Positions 46,373 through 57,790 of a DNA stretch of 64,000 nucleotides are shown piece after piece. Every line of letters begins with the position of its first letter. The stretch's first letter is position 1. The stretch comes from Armillaria gallica. Lineage: Eukaryota; Basidiomycota; Agaricomycetes; Agaricales; Physalacriaceae. The position numbers and the translations under genes are program-made. The notes under the pieces were generated by a model. The model had not been told where the DNA came from. It did no database searches and worked only from the letters and a program-made list of their open reading frames with translations. Location of the stretch: NCBI GenBank assembly GCA_037576215.1, contig JBANDB010000015.1:1054001-1118000 (forward strand), written 5' to 3'.

Positions 46373-49300
46373 TCAATGTAATAGAGCCTCAGGGTATACA
46401 ATATTCAAAGTATTTGTACCTTTTTCTGTATCTGGAAAGAGAACTCAAATCCGTTATCCAGAAGTGCAACGGCTAAGTGCTACATACAGTTGTCCATGAG
46501 AAAAAACAGGAGTATGTAAATCTAATCCAACATAAGTAACTGACTGTCCTTGAGACTTGTTGATTGTCATTGCAAAGGCCAACCTGACTGGAAATTGACG
46601 ACATGAAAATGCAATAGGAAGTTCAGCTGTATCTGCATTGATTGTGATGTGTGGAATGAAAACAGTCTTGCCTGCATTATTACCACTGAGAAGATGACAT
46701 TCTAATACATGAGGACAGAAATGTGTGAGAATCATCTGTGTCCCATTGCATAGGCCATTTGCTGGATCCAGATTGTGGAGAAGCATAAGAGGACATCCAA
46801 CTTTGAGAGCCAGCTTTGCACGTGGCAATCCAGAGGCATTGAAACTTTGAAGAAACTCCACTGGATAAAGAGTAGCAGGATCATCCAACTTATCCTCTAT
46901 TGTCTTGTCTGTACTCCAATAAACTGTCTCTTGTCCTGGAAACATATCTAGAACCTGTTGATTGATTTCATCAACATCATCATTGCATCCAGAGAGAATT
47001 GTTCGTTCTAAAAAGAAGCGGTCTTGGAAGTGGCCAGCTTGAATGTTTGGATAGATATATTTAATGAGTTCAGAGAGTGAATTGTTGGCCAGACGCATAG
47101 AAGCAGGAAGGGTGATAGTACGATCATCAGTAAGTCCTTCACCTGCACCAACAGTAAGTAGCCAACAGACAAACTCTACATTTTCAGGAGTCTGATCCAG
47201 GTGCATGTTTTTCTTCAAATGAATGACTTCAATGTGAGGCCATAAAGGTGAATGGTGAAATGAAGCTGCAACAATCTGCTCTTGTGATCCTCATGAAACA
47301 ACTGGCAATGTCTGACGAAAGTCTCCTAAAATAAATAATTAGAAATGACAATCTATAGTGACGCAGGATAAACACACATACCACCAAAAAGTACAGTTTT
47401 TCCACCAAAAGGAACATCCTTATTGCAGACATCATGAAGAGTATGATCAACAGTCTCAATATCATGTTGGTTCTGCATAGGAACTTCATCCCAAATGATG
47501 AGAGAAGTTCTACAAAGAAGTTCAGCTAAGTGAGTCCCTCTACGAATGCTGCATGTTGTATCATCACGTGAGGGAATTGGAATTTTGAAGGTGCTGTGGC
47601 TGGTATGCCCTCCAACTAAGAGAATTGCTGATATACTGGAGGAGGCACAGGTCAATGCAATCTTTCCTTCAGCACGAACAGCAGCAGCAATAGTATTGCA
47701 CACAAGTCTTTCCACCACCTCCAGCACTATGCAAAAATACCAATTTCCCTCGTTCATTCATAGCAGAGTCAAACACAATATTATAAGCAGTCTTTTGCTC
47801 TTCATTGAATGTTTGAAGATTGTTAGCAACCAATTGCTGCAGAGATGGGATATCATAGGCCAGCTGTGCAGCCAGAAGAGGATTATCTTCATAAGCAGCC
47901 CAGTCCATGATAGAGGCTGGCATCTCATTCCACTCAGAGAGACAACGACCATGAGATTGAAGAAGCTTATTGATAAGATGGAGACCAAAATCATAAAGCT
48001 GAGCATCTGTTGGATTTGGAACATCACGTTGGCGGAGCTTATGTGCCAAATCATCACAAATATTCTCCTTGAACTCCTCCCACAGCTCATGTGGCTTTGC
48101 TGGCTGGCAGAAGAGAAGAAAGGTTACAAATAGTGATTGCAACTGTGCTCCTGACTGCATAATAGCTGCCTCCTGTAAGCATTGTCTCCATTCATTATCA
48201 TTTTCCAGCAATCCCATAGCAATGCATGCTTCTTTAAAAGTAGCACACTCCACATTGTTGACAGTGCGTAAGTGTTGGAAGGATTGAGCACCAGTAACAG
48301 CAGTCAAAAGAAGCCACAGATAGAATCATTCACCAGATGAGGGGGCAGCTTGATACATTTGGCCAATAGTAATGCCAATAGTAGTATATTTTTGGCATAG
48401 ATTCCACTTCCTCTTGTTTCAGGTATAGTGAGCAGGAGTCTCCTGATATAGATATTGGCATGCATTTGGATCCCTCTTATTGAGCTCAAACCATTGTAAC
48501 AGAGTAGTTGTCTTTGCCTCTGCAGCTGCTAACACCTCTTCTGGACTGTCATTCTCATCATATGTGATAAGCTGTTCATCAGGGAGATGGACCTGAAGAT
48601 GGACAACATTTAGCTCCTCCTGATGTAGCCAAAATGAAAAGATCCTCCAGCATGATTCAATAGCAGAGATGTAGTGTGCATCCAGAAACTCCTTGATCTC
48701 ATCATGATCCTGAACCTCTAATGTAGTCCTGTCATGGCCCTTGTAGATATATTTATGGATATATTTGATGGCCTTGACAGAAACACAAACCTCCACATTG
48801 ATGTGACAGTTATATTTTGCACTGAGATAAGGATTGTATGGAACAATATCATGGTTGGTATAGACAGTACGGGTTTCACCATGGATTTAAACATACTCAC
48901 AACCATTGTTAGGACATGCCAAATTGGGATATCCATCATTGGTGAATTCAGTGTGCTCATTGAAGTCTTTTGGAAAGTTTTTTGAACAGCAGCCATCAGG
49001 CTTCTTGCAGCGATGATCACATGGACCATGAACCATGCATCTGGTGACAATCTCATAAAGAATTGGTTGAGTAACAGGATCAGGAATCTGAGCACATGAG
49101 ACTGAATCAGCATCAGCAGGTGTGCGAATCTTGTCTTCAGGATCCAGAAAAATCAAAAGATGCATATGAGGGAGTCCACGCTTCTGAAATTCAATAGTAT
49201 GCACCATAGCCCTGACTTTTCCAAATATTCCACCCTTCTTAATTTCTTCCAGTAAGGCCTCCTTCTTCAACTGGAAAACCTTAGCTACAATATCTGGTCG

Positions 49301-51224
49301 ATCCTCCACCTTCTGATCTGGTCCATCTGTACACTTCAGAGCCTCTACAATTTCTGGCCACTGTGGGTTTGCTGTCATTGTAAGAAAGATATCTGGCTTC
49401 TGTAAGGCTCTACAGATTGCCATAGAGTCTTGGTACAGCTGGTACATTACACGTGGACTTCCAGAGTGTGATGATGGTAAGACAATACGCTGGCCAGAGT
49501 TTTCCAATCCATCTGCATTGGTTGTTGCATCAACCAATCCTTTATACACATCTGCATGGATAGTTTTCTGATTGTGTCAAATCCAGTTGAGATTACTTTG
49601 TTTAATTGAAGCCCATGCATCCACAATATATTGTTGGTACAGCCGTCCTCCTCTATACAATGGTGCATTTGGTTCAAATATTGGACAATCCTGTAGGCGA
49701 TAAGCATAATACATATGCTGAGTAATCTTTTTCTGTTCTCTACGTTCACTTGTTTCAGTTTCTTCCAGGAGCATATGTATATTCCAACCTAATTCTCCAT
49801 ATGGAAAAAGAAGAACATAATGAAGAGGTTGATAACTTGGATGAAGTTGGCTAATGCGCTTGAGAGAATGATCATGCATACATAAAACAATATCTCGATC
49901 ATTTTGAACAGGCTCAGATCCATCTCCAGGAATAATAGCAGCCAACTCATCTACTGTTGGAAGATTATATCATCGCCCATCAGTTCCATCACCCACATGC
50001 AATCGCACTTCAATATTTGAATACTCTTCATGGGGTTTGTCTTTCATAATGAGATATGCATGTCAATATAAAGCAACATATGGATTTACATCCTGTATTA
50101 AATCCTGTAATTGGGACATGATTTGTGGATTTAGATTAGGATTGTGATGATTGCACATACTCAATGCCTCTGCTGGATCATGTATATACAGCTGTGCATA
50201 AGGCAATTTCCCTTTTTCCTGAGGCAGCAGGGATCCCATCTGGTGATGAAGCTCTCCAGATACACGGAAGCAGTATGGTCCTGAAGAACTGGTCATTGCC
50301 TGATCAACATTTACAGCTAAAGATGTAAATGCCAATGCTGCATTATACTGTCTGATATCTTGTAAGAAGGCTTTTGACAATGGATTGTTGCCACAAAGAA
50401 GATTTTGAAGAATGGCAGGAGCAGGAAGGAGGTGAGGTAATTTAACCTGCCCTTGTAGACAGCACATTCCAAATTGCGGTGTAACTCTTGACTTACTCTT
50501 AAGTCACTCGTCATACCAATGTAATGCCCCACAATGTTTACAAACATACTTTCTACTTCCAATATTATGCTGAGAGTGCATCTCAGCATATGGACGTCTT
50601 GCCAGAGGAAGTTGTACAGGAATAGCATGTGGTGGTTGATGCTGATGTGGTAGTGGTAATGGTGGCTGTAGAGGTGGTGAAGGTAATGGTGGTGACTCTC
50701 TTATAGGTGATGGTAATTGCTGGTGGTGCTCAGCAGAAGTTGTTTGGTCAATATTTTGTGGTGGCTCAGTGCGTGGAGGATGAATTTCAATAGCTCTCCC
50801 TCGCCCATGTCCTCGACCGCCCCCACATCCATGGCCTTGTGGAACAGAAGTATTATCAAATGCAGATGTCTGTCCTTCAGGAGCACCACCATATAACTGT
50901 CTATGATGTCGACCTCTGGTGGAAAAAACAGGAAGAGCTGGTACTACAGGCATGGGATGTTCATGTGGACGATCCAACTGAGATGAGATATGAGTCTCAG
51001 GTGGTATATTAAAATGTGGAAGTTCAATATTAGGATCAGGACCTGGATGTGGTGATTGATCACAATGGATAGAGGGGGAGGTCATCTGAAGACGTTGAAG
51101 ATGATCCTGCTCCCATTCTGCATGACAATTCTGCTCTGGTGTAACTGGAGCTGAAAAATCAAAATGATCATTCTCTCTGGTAGGAGTAGATGGAGACCTA
51201 TTAACAGAATGCTGTGAGTATTGA
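46373..51224 (-). pseudogene. Helitron Rep-helicase (RepHel)
   Basis: One minus-strand frame of about 1,600 codons encodes, in order: a Pro/His-rich start, a CKHCGALHW zinc motif (about 50520-50555), the Helitron-like N domain (GPYCFRVSGELHH; RDIVLCMHDHSLKRISQLHP), the Rep HUH nuclease (GLPHMHLLIFL, His-Met-His at 49160-49168; YIHKYIYKG with the two Tyr near 48740-48765), and a Pif1-type helicase (SAGGGGKT Walker A near 47710, LIIWDEVPM, FPVRLAFAMTINKSQGQS, GQLYVALSRCTS). A 56-nt intron lies at 47326-47381. The frame is broken by stops at 50504, 50063, 49970, 49577, 48887, 48419, 48326, 47291, 46454 and 46445 (eight TGA, two TAA) and by a one-base shift near 47700 just after Walker A. All catalytic motifs remain readable, so inactivation is recent. 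Confidence 0.85.
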
Positions 51225-51619
51225 TCTTAGAAAAATAAGAGTGGTACACACATCACAGGGTATGGAGAGGTGGAAATAGTAGCAACACTGTGTAAGGAAG
51301 AGGCAAAAACACCTGAAAGAAAATCAGAAATGAAGAGCTTCAATCAAATATTGATAGACAGTACTGTGAGAGATCCCAAAAGTCCTTATTATATGTAAAT
51401 GGGCTGTAATGCTTGCCTGAGATGGTACACTGTGAGGGGAGGATGGAACAGAGCAGAGGGTAAGAAGGAAAGGGGCCAGGCTTGAACCGCACCACAGCAG
51501 CATGGCAAAGTTGAAACTCAGCCGGAATAAGCCATGGTCTGGCAATGGCTGGAAAATTCAAAGTCAGCTTATTTGTCATCATCCACCTCTCTTAATATAT
51601 AGAATATAGATAGCCACTC
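51225..51619. other. Leader side of the Helitron ORF
   Basis: No coding feature; short frames only. A splice-acceptor-like TTTTTCTAAG precedes the open frame near 51225, so an upstream non-coding exon is possible. Confidence 0.4.
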
Positions 51620-52630
51620 AACCTGGTCATAGATGTCGGTGTACCATATCCCCTGACCCTTCCTGGAACCTTTGCATGGGACACAAAATAATCGAGACAC
51701 TTCAAACCCTATATACTGAAAGGTGCTGAGCACCTATATGAATGCAAAGTGCTACACACTAAACACCACACTAACACTCAGTAATTGTGGTTTGAAGGGA
51801 GGTATGTTATACCAGGTTACAACACTTTGTACTGTAGTTTACAAGTTCCGGGTGCAATGAATATGATTTGTATCAAGAATATATTGCAATGTCCACTCTA
51901 AGTTCGACGTGTTACTGAACACAAACTTAAACTGATACAGAATAACTGCCTGGTGCAGGTTCTGAACTTGTGCTGGCTGCCTGGTGCAGTTTCAATACTG
52001 ATACTTTGCACCTGGTTGCAACTTAAAACACTCTGACTGGTTCTGAACTGTTTCTCAGGTCTGACTTTCTGTTTCTAGCTTAATTCTGTTTGCTTGCTTA
52101 TCGGTTCTTGCACACACAGAGTGACCAGGTCACAAACTTTCTATTCCAGGTGAGTCTACGACTTGAAGCTCTTAACCAATTAAACCCATACTATTCACCT
52201 GGTAGCGTTCTGGGGGGTCAGAAACCTGATTCCCCTCTAGATACATGACCTGTATTTATACTATCCTACTGGTACACTATTGCCAATCTTTTTCCTACTG
52301 ACTAATATACTTGCTGACCCAGCCTGGTGAGGATAAACGCTCTACCTGGCAGATATTATCTCATCCGTGGCTACCAGGTTGATCGATCGTACTAGATCAC
52401 CACCAGGTGATCGGATAACTTCTGCTGGAATGCCGAGTGATTACACCATGCGAGGCACAGTTCTGGACTCTCGGTCTGCCAGGTAGAATACCCGATCTTC
52501 TATCCGAGTGTTAGAACAGCTCGTTTCGAAGGTACCAGGTGAACTCTTTATCTTACAATGCGTTACTTTCTTTCTTTATCTTACTTAGTGGTACAATGTA
52601 TTTTGTTTGCACTGCCTGGAAATGTTAAAT
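51620..52630. repeat. Zone saturated with the palindrome ACCWGGT
   Basis: By eye about 15 CCAGGT/ACCTGG-type words occur in 1 kb; perfect ACCAGGT or ACCTGGT examples lie near 51620, 51820, 52018, 52128, 52198, 52375, 52407 and 52535. Spacing is irregular (30-120 bp) and flanks differ, so it is not a tandem repeat. No gene is present. Confidence 0.7.
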
Positions 52631-52747
52631 TACATGCGTTTTTAAGGGTGTACGCCCAGCAGGCATATCAATACCAAGGTCAGAAGCAAGGTTAAATTTA
52701 TTTTACTCAGTTTTTATCATGTACATGACAGCAATTACCCCAAAAAG

Positions 52748-52812
52748 TTGTAAAAAAAATTTTATAGAGAATTTTTTTAAAGACCCCATGGAGCCGGCCA
52801 ACTGACCAACTG
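52748..52812. repeat. Subterminal module of the Helitron, right copy
   Basis: Direct-orientation partner of 46073-46130; it lies just inside the inverted CCCCCTTGA at 52838. Confidence 0.55.
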
Positions 52813-54584
52813 GGTATTCCGGCTTGACGGTCCGGTACCCCCTTGATTATATTAGCTTCAGTTATTTATCTATTTCTTTCTGAGTGCATTTTATCATATA
52901 AATTTTATTTGCATCGGTGGTAAAGTGTTTTTGAGGTCGTAGAATTTGATCATGGCATCCGATCATAAATCAGGAATGATCTTGAGTAATGGTAAGCAAC
53001 CGAAGCCTTTTCTCCATTTTCTTGATCTTTTCCAATTTATTGCAACGAGCTACACATGAGCCAAATTCAAGATGTTGGTGGTGATACGCCGTCTACGCGT
53101 TCACACCTAGATTTTGCGATTTTATACAAATACTATTGCATATCTACCTTACACTAGTGAAACAAAGAGGACTATAGCTGAGGCTTTGAGCTGATAGTTA
53201 GACTAGTGTGTAGCTAGAAGAGCCAGGACTTAGATGCGATACCACTAGTGGGTCAAATCTACCAGCCGGACATACTAGTGACTTGAAAGCTAACAGGACT
53301 ACATAAATGTGGTCACTAGTGGACGAGTAATGCGACTAGCACACCAAACAAGAAGCAGGGGACACAAATCTTGTGAAGTTCAGTCACTAGCGGACCGATC
53401 TGGGCACAAACGCCTAAGTCAGGTTAACTAGTCATGCGGCAATCTTGAAGCAGGACTTAGAAATGAATTTAGCAACGGATTAACCTTGCGGCAGATCCGA
53501 CTAGTGTGATACAGATCTATTACGATCGGCACTAGTATAGCCGGGTTGCACCTTTGATCATGATCGACAGCTGCTACAGGCACATTCGCTGGCCTAGCCG
53601 TTTACCCTTGTCACTAGTGGAGCATTGTTGCACCAAGACTATGGAATACAACCATTAGCGGAGCTCCTAGGCTCACTAGTCAGCGAGCGACCATTTCTAG
53701 ACTGACTATTGCATGATTATTCACCATTACTCGTGACTAGCCAAGAAATCCTTACCAATAATACCCCTCTAGTCAGTTATTTATATCTCGATTGTACCTT
53801 GATTGTTAGTATATAAGTAGTAGAATAGGCTCATGTGCGGCTCCAGGCAAGCCATCCCCGCAATTGTGACCTACTAGTCAGTACCTAGTGCCCCAATTAA
53901 AGGCTTTTGTGCTTAACCTCGACGAAGCGGCTACTAGTCACTAAGTTACCCATAGAATTGAGTGAATTGAAGTGTCTTAGAGCAATCTTTCATGTCCTGT
54001 AAAGGCTAAGAGTGTTTCAAAGTTAGTTCAAGCAAGTTCTTGAAGTTTATAGTATTATTCTTAGGCCAAGAGCGCCATTAGTCAGCCCAGAGTGCAACTA
54101 GTCAAGTGTTTATCACTTGTAGGAAGCAGTATAGGGCCAAGAGAGCCACTAGTTTGAAGCAGTCCCAGTCAGAGCGAGTGCAGTAGCTCAAGTCAAGTCA
54201 CTATTCACCCAGTCGTATCTTACCAACCCCACTAGTGTGAGTCATATGCTTGTATAGCTCACTAGTAACGAATAAAACGTCTTTAAACAACTTTCCTTGA
54301 TTATTGAAGTCTGCAGAGTGCTTCTATCGTACTTGAAATGCCCGAATTCAATACATTGGTGATAAGTGTAGAGTTAGTGTTAGGTTTAGTGTTGTTGGTG
54401 TTCATTGCCATTCACTAGTCCTTTTGCCACTCGCCGTTACCGAGCACATCATCTGGAGCCCACCACGAGGGAGTTTCAGACTTGATAATCTCGTTGAATT
54501 AAGACTTTTATTTGACACTAGTCTTGTTAAATAAACTACTATTCAACCTAGCAGCTTGTACGCAATCTGTCTAACCAAGCCTCA

Positions 54585-56477
54585 GTGAAAGCAAAGGGCA
54601 AAGCTAGAGTCACAGAGCCCACACAAGCATCGTCTTCGAGGCCAGCACCTAATAGTGCTGCCACAAGACCAACCGGAAGATCAACAGCCAATTCAAGAGC
54701 TGCTGGTGTTGGAGCCCCATCTAACTACGACTTATTAAAGAATAAACGAAGTGCAACTGCACCGCCCAATAGCCCACAAGCTAAGACAGAGCAGCGAATC
54801 AACGCGAATCTTAACGTCCAACAGACTAGACCCCTTGCACCATGCCCACAGCCCAGAACTTCCCCCACTAGTGGATCAACCAATCCGCTATTCCCTGGAC
54901 AATCGAACTCCCAGTCCATTCAAACCGCTAGTAGACTGATCATGTCCGCTAGCACCCAAAAGATGCCTAGACCTACGTCTAGGGATGCGCCCAAGTTTGA
55001 TAGCAAAGAGCCTGAGAACTTGCATCATTTCCTTGGGCAGATGGAGGATTTATTCTCTGACTATAGCATCACCGATGACGACGAGAAGAAGAAGAAGCTA
55101 GTGAGGTACATGGATGCGCATACCGAAGAAGAATGGCAAGCGTTAGAGGAGTATGATGGTGGTACCTTCGCCGAGTTCAAGGACGCGATCTTGAAGAACT
55201 ATCCAGAGGCGGCAGATGCAGAGACAGGCACTTGGGAGAGGCTCACGTGTATTTCGTGTAAGTTCTCTAACCTTGGGGCTGACAAGCGCGAGTCGTACCT
55301 GAAATTCAAGCACAGGTTCTTGACGGAAGCCAAGAAACTACAGAAGCCTCCAGTGCTAGTCACAAATCATAAACTAGTGGAAAAATTCACCAAGTCATTG
55401 TCGCCCGCATTTAGAGAAAACATCGTGTCACGATTGAGTATCAAGCGTGGATTCAAAAACGCGACTAGTGCGCCCGCCGCTGCTCCTGCCACCGCTGCTG
55501 CTGCAGCTGGTGGTGCTGCTGCGGGTGCTGCTGCTGCTGTACCTGTAGTCGCGAAACCCATCAAGAGACGTGAAGACATGCACACTCTCGATGAGGTTGT
55601 TGCTGAAGCAGATGATATCGCTCTCAACAGCTCTACTAGTTACCTTCTGTCGGCAACTAGTGGAAGTGTATCATCGACCGGAGCCACTAGTGGTTCTGGA
55701 ATCAAGGCAGAATTTGAAGACATGAAGCAGCAGGTAGCTGCTTTACTAGATCGCATTGACATAAGTGAGAAACAGGTGAAGGAGCGCCAAGAACAAATAT
55801 TGAAAGCCTTTCAACAAGGCAGAAATAATAGCTCCTCGTCTAGGCAATTGCGACCTCAGAATGAACACTCAGGAGCAGGACCAAACAACAACTGCTGGTA
55901 CGACTGGAAACCTGGGCACTACGTAAGAGATTGCCAGAATGTACAGAAGCATGTAGCAGAAGGGTTGTTGAAGCTCGTCGACAGGAAGTTCATGATGATG
56001 GATGGGACACCTATCCCACGCGAACCAGCTCATCTCTGCCCAATGGATCGCATGCTTGCATCGTTGAATAAGAAGCAGGAGCAGATGTTCTGGGAAGACA
56101 TTAGTGGGCCCGCTGGTATATTCAATATCAACATACCTGATAATGCTTCCCTGTATGTGAACAAACCTCGAGACGCTAGAGACGAAGTAATTGACAAACT
56201 TCGCCAAGATCTGCAATATTGGCAGACTAGTACTCATGTTCCAACATCTGTTCAGTCGACTATTCAGCCCCAGTTGTTACAAGCACCTGTACCATCTACT
56301 AGTAGTCAGCCAATGAATCAATCCTTTGACCCTAATGTGTTCTTGAACCAAATGAGGTCACTATTCACTCAGGCCGGTAGTCAGAATGCGACTAGTGGCC
56401 AGAACTTTGAAGGTCAGTATGTTGCCACACGCACTAGCGGTGGTGATTCTTCCCAACAGGGTTTCGAAAGGGTCTGA
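54585..56477 (+). CDS. gag: Ty3-type gag, with degenerate zinc knuckle
   Basis: Open frame of about 630 codons with no ATG until residue about 119. The first base follows a good branch site and acceptor (CTAAC..CCTCAG|TGAAAGC), so an upstream exon ending in A would create the start codon at the junction; the start is therefore unresolved. Residues about 130-290 (APKFDSKEPENLHHFLGQME, EEWQALEEYDGGTFAEFKDA) are the capsid-like helical region of basidiomycete Ty3 gag. The knuckle reads CWYDWKPGHYVRDC: the second Cys is Asp and the Gly is Trp, so zinc binding is doubtful. An Ala-rich block and Thr-Ser pairs encoded ACT AGT stand out. The stop TGA at 56475 overlaps the next ATG. Confidence 0.8.
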   Translation: MKAKGKARVTEPTQASSSRPAPNSAATRPTGRSTANSRAAGVGAPSNYDLLKNKRSATAPPNSPQAKTEQRINANLNVQQTRPLAPCPQPRTSPTSGSTNPLFPGQSNSQSIQTASRLIMSASTQKMPRPTSRDAPKFDSKEPENLHHFLGQMEDLFSDYSITDDDEKKKKLVRYMDAHTEEEWQALEEYDGGTFAEFKDAILKNYPEAADAETGTWERLTCISCKFSNLGADKRESYLKFKHRFLTEAKKLQKPPVLVTNHKLVEKFTKSLSPAFRENIVSRLSIKRGFKNATSAPAAAPATAAAAAGGAAAGAAAAVPVVAKPIKRREDMHTLDEVVAEADDIALNSSTSYLLSATSGSVSSTGATSGSGIKAEFEDMKQQVAALLDRIDISEKQVKERQEQILKAFQQGRNNSSSSRQLRPQNEHSGAGPNNNCWYDWKPGHYVRDCQNVQKHVAEGLLKLVDRKFMMMDGTPIPREPAHLCPMDRMLASLNKKQEQMFWEDISGPAGIFNINIPDNASLYVNKPRDARDEVIDKLRQDLQYWQTSTHVPTSVQSTIQPQLLQAPVPSTSSQPMNQSFDPNVFLNQMRSLFTQAGSQNATSGQNFEGQYVATRTSGGDSSQQGFERV

Positions 56478-56479
56478 TG
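56475..56479 (+). promoter_or_regulatory. TGATG stop-start overlap between gag and the linker ORF
   Basis: The gag stop TGA (56475-56477) shares its A with the ATG (56477-56479) of the next frame. Such overlaps allow terminating ribosomes to restart. There is a second one at 57786-57790. Confidence 0.6.
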
Positions 56480-57154
56480 AAGGCTACAGGGAAGAATACG
56501 TCGATCCCTATGACTATTCCCCATAAACAGCTGGAGGACCATTTTAAAAACCGACCAAAGGGAACTGAAACGAAGAAATATGTAAAGAAAGTGATTAAAC
56601 CAGTGTCTGACGAATCTGATGAATCTGAGAACGAAGTACCAGTACCGCAAGTACCCACTAGTAAGAAGGTTGTGGTGGAAATTCCCACTAGTCGACCTGC
56701 TAGTAAGAAACCAGTTACTGTAGAAGATGCTAGTGATGATGAGGATGAGGCTCCACGTCAAGAACTACCATTTAGGAAAGTTCCGAGTGTAAGTTTCGTG
56801 CCTCTCCCCTCAGATAGCGCAAACAAAAAGAAAACTAAAGTGAGATTCGATGAATCCAAAGCACCAGTGTATAAACATATGGCGCCTATCCATAAGGAAG
56901 GTAGAGTGCAGGACATCACATCTAAAGTATTGAAAACGCCTATTGTCTTAAATGCAGAAGAGCTCATGGATTTGTCGGAGCCATTAAGAAAAGAGATTGC
57001 TAAGTTGATGGCCAAGAAGCGAATTTCGACGCAACCAGTGACAGGACAGATGTATAGTACGAGGGAGACTCAACCCGAGTCCGATCTGTTACCATTTAGC
57101 GAGACTAGTAATGAAGAAGACGCGACTAGTGAGGACTTGTCCTTGGAAGTCTGA
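56477..57154 (+). CDS. Linker ORF between gag and protease (DUF4100-like region)
   Basis: 225 codons in the -1 frame relative to gag, starting at the ATG that overlaps the gag stop. The first half is rich in Lys, Glu, Ser and Pro (KKYVKKVIKP, DESDESENEVP) and low in complexity. The second half (KAPVYKHMAPIHKEGRVQDI, LKTPIVLNAEELMDLSEPLR) matches the conserved segment before the protease in many Agaricomycete Ty3 elements. No catalytic motif. ACTAGT encodes Thr-Ser at PTSKK, PTSRP, ETSNE and ATSED. Confidence 0.65.
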   Translation: MKATGKNTSIPMTIPHKQLEDHFKNRPKGTETKKYVKKVIKPVSDESDESENEVPVPQVPTSKKVVVEIPTSRPASKKPVTVEDASDDEDEAPRQELPFRKVPSVSFVPLPSDSANKKKTKVRFDESKAPVYKHMAPIHKEGRVQDITSKVLKTPIVLNAEELMDLSEPLRKEIAKLMAKKRISTQPVTGQMYSTRETQPESDLLPFSETSNEEDATSEDLSLEV

Positions 57155-57788
57155 CACGATCGACATCCGTGACTTGCCCTCTGGAATGTTTATGGCTGCG
57201 CAGTTCAATGTTGGCTTGATACCAGCTGGCTCTCTAATTATGTCCGACCCATATCTTCAGTATCTCGACTCACTAGCACCAGGAGAAAAGCCTAAGCAGG
57301 TAATAGTCATGAAAGACTCAGCTAGTCTGCAAGCTGTGTATCCAGTTATCAATGGTGCGGGCGAAGAAGAAAGTGTAGTCGACGGAGGCTCACAGATAGT
57401 ATCGATGGCTAGTGCAATAGCAACTAAGCTAGGAGTAGCTTGGGATCCTGACATTACTATCCATATGCAGAGCGCAAATGGTCAACTAGAGAAAACCTTA
57501 GGACTAGCAAGGAATGTTCCGTTCCTTTTCAATGATATCACTGTGTACTTGCAAATACACATTATCGCTACTCCAGCATATAAAGTGTTACTCGGCCGTC
57601 TGTTTGATGTCCTCACCGAGAGTGTAATTAGGAATCATGCAGATGGAGGCCAAATAATTACTATCACTGATCCGAACACTGGTCAAAGGTGCACTATTCC
57701 AACCTTCTTGAGGGGTGCACCTCCTCGGGTTGCGAAGGCAGTTCCTAAGACTACTGCAGAGGGTTTTCATTTGAACTCAATGAATTGA
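57111..57788 (+). CDS. Retroelement aspartic protease ORF
   Basis: 225 codons in the gag frame, starting at the ATG at 57111 and overlapping the linker ORF by 44 nt. VVDGGSQIVSM (GAC at 57381) is the active-site motif of fungal Ty3 retropepsins, in which Asp is followed by x-Gly-Ser/Cys-Gln; one Asp per chain means it acts as a dimer. A second retropepsin hallmark is AYKVLLGRLFDVLT, the LLGRPF-type flap end with Leu for Pro. It would cut the Gag and Pol products. Its stop TGA (57786-57788) overlaps the ATG of the RT frame. No disruption seen. Confidence 0.75.
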   Translation: MKKTRLVRTCPWKSDTIDIRDLPSGMFMAAQFNVGLIPAGSLIMSDPYLQYLDSLAPGEKPKQVIVMKDSASLQAVYPVINGAGEEESVVDGGSQIVSMASAIATKLGVAWDPDITIHMQSANGQLEKTLGLARNVPFLFNDITVYLQIHIIATPAYKVLLGRLFDVLTESVIRNHADGGQIITITDPNTGQRCTIPTFLRGAPPRVAKAVPKTTAEGFHLNSMN

Positions 57789-57790
57789 TG
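57786..57790 (+). promoter_or_regulatory. TGATG stop-start overlap between protease and RT ORFs
   Basis: The stop TGA at 57786-57788 shares its A with ATG 57788-57790. Same arrangement and same frame step as at 56475-56479. Confidence 0.6.

Larger units (their letters stand above)
46056..52846 (-). mobile_element. Autonomous-type Helitron, inactivated
   Basis: The limits are provisional: TCAAGGGGG at 46056-46064 faces its inverted copy CCCCCTTGA at 52838-52846, with A/T-rich flanks alike on both sides. The interior carries a RepHel coding region on the minus strand. Canonical Helitron 3' features (CTRR end with a hairpin) were not found with certainty, so the true ends may differ by hundreds of bp. 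Helitrons transpose by rolling-circle replication and often pick up gene pieces. Confidence 0.6.
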
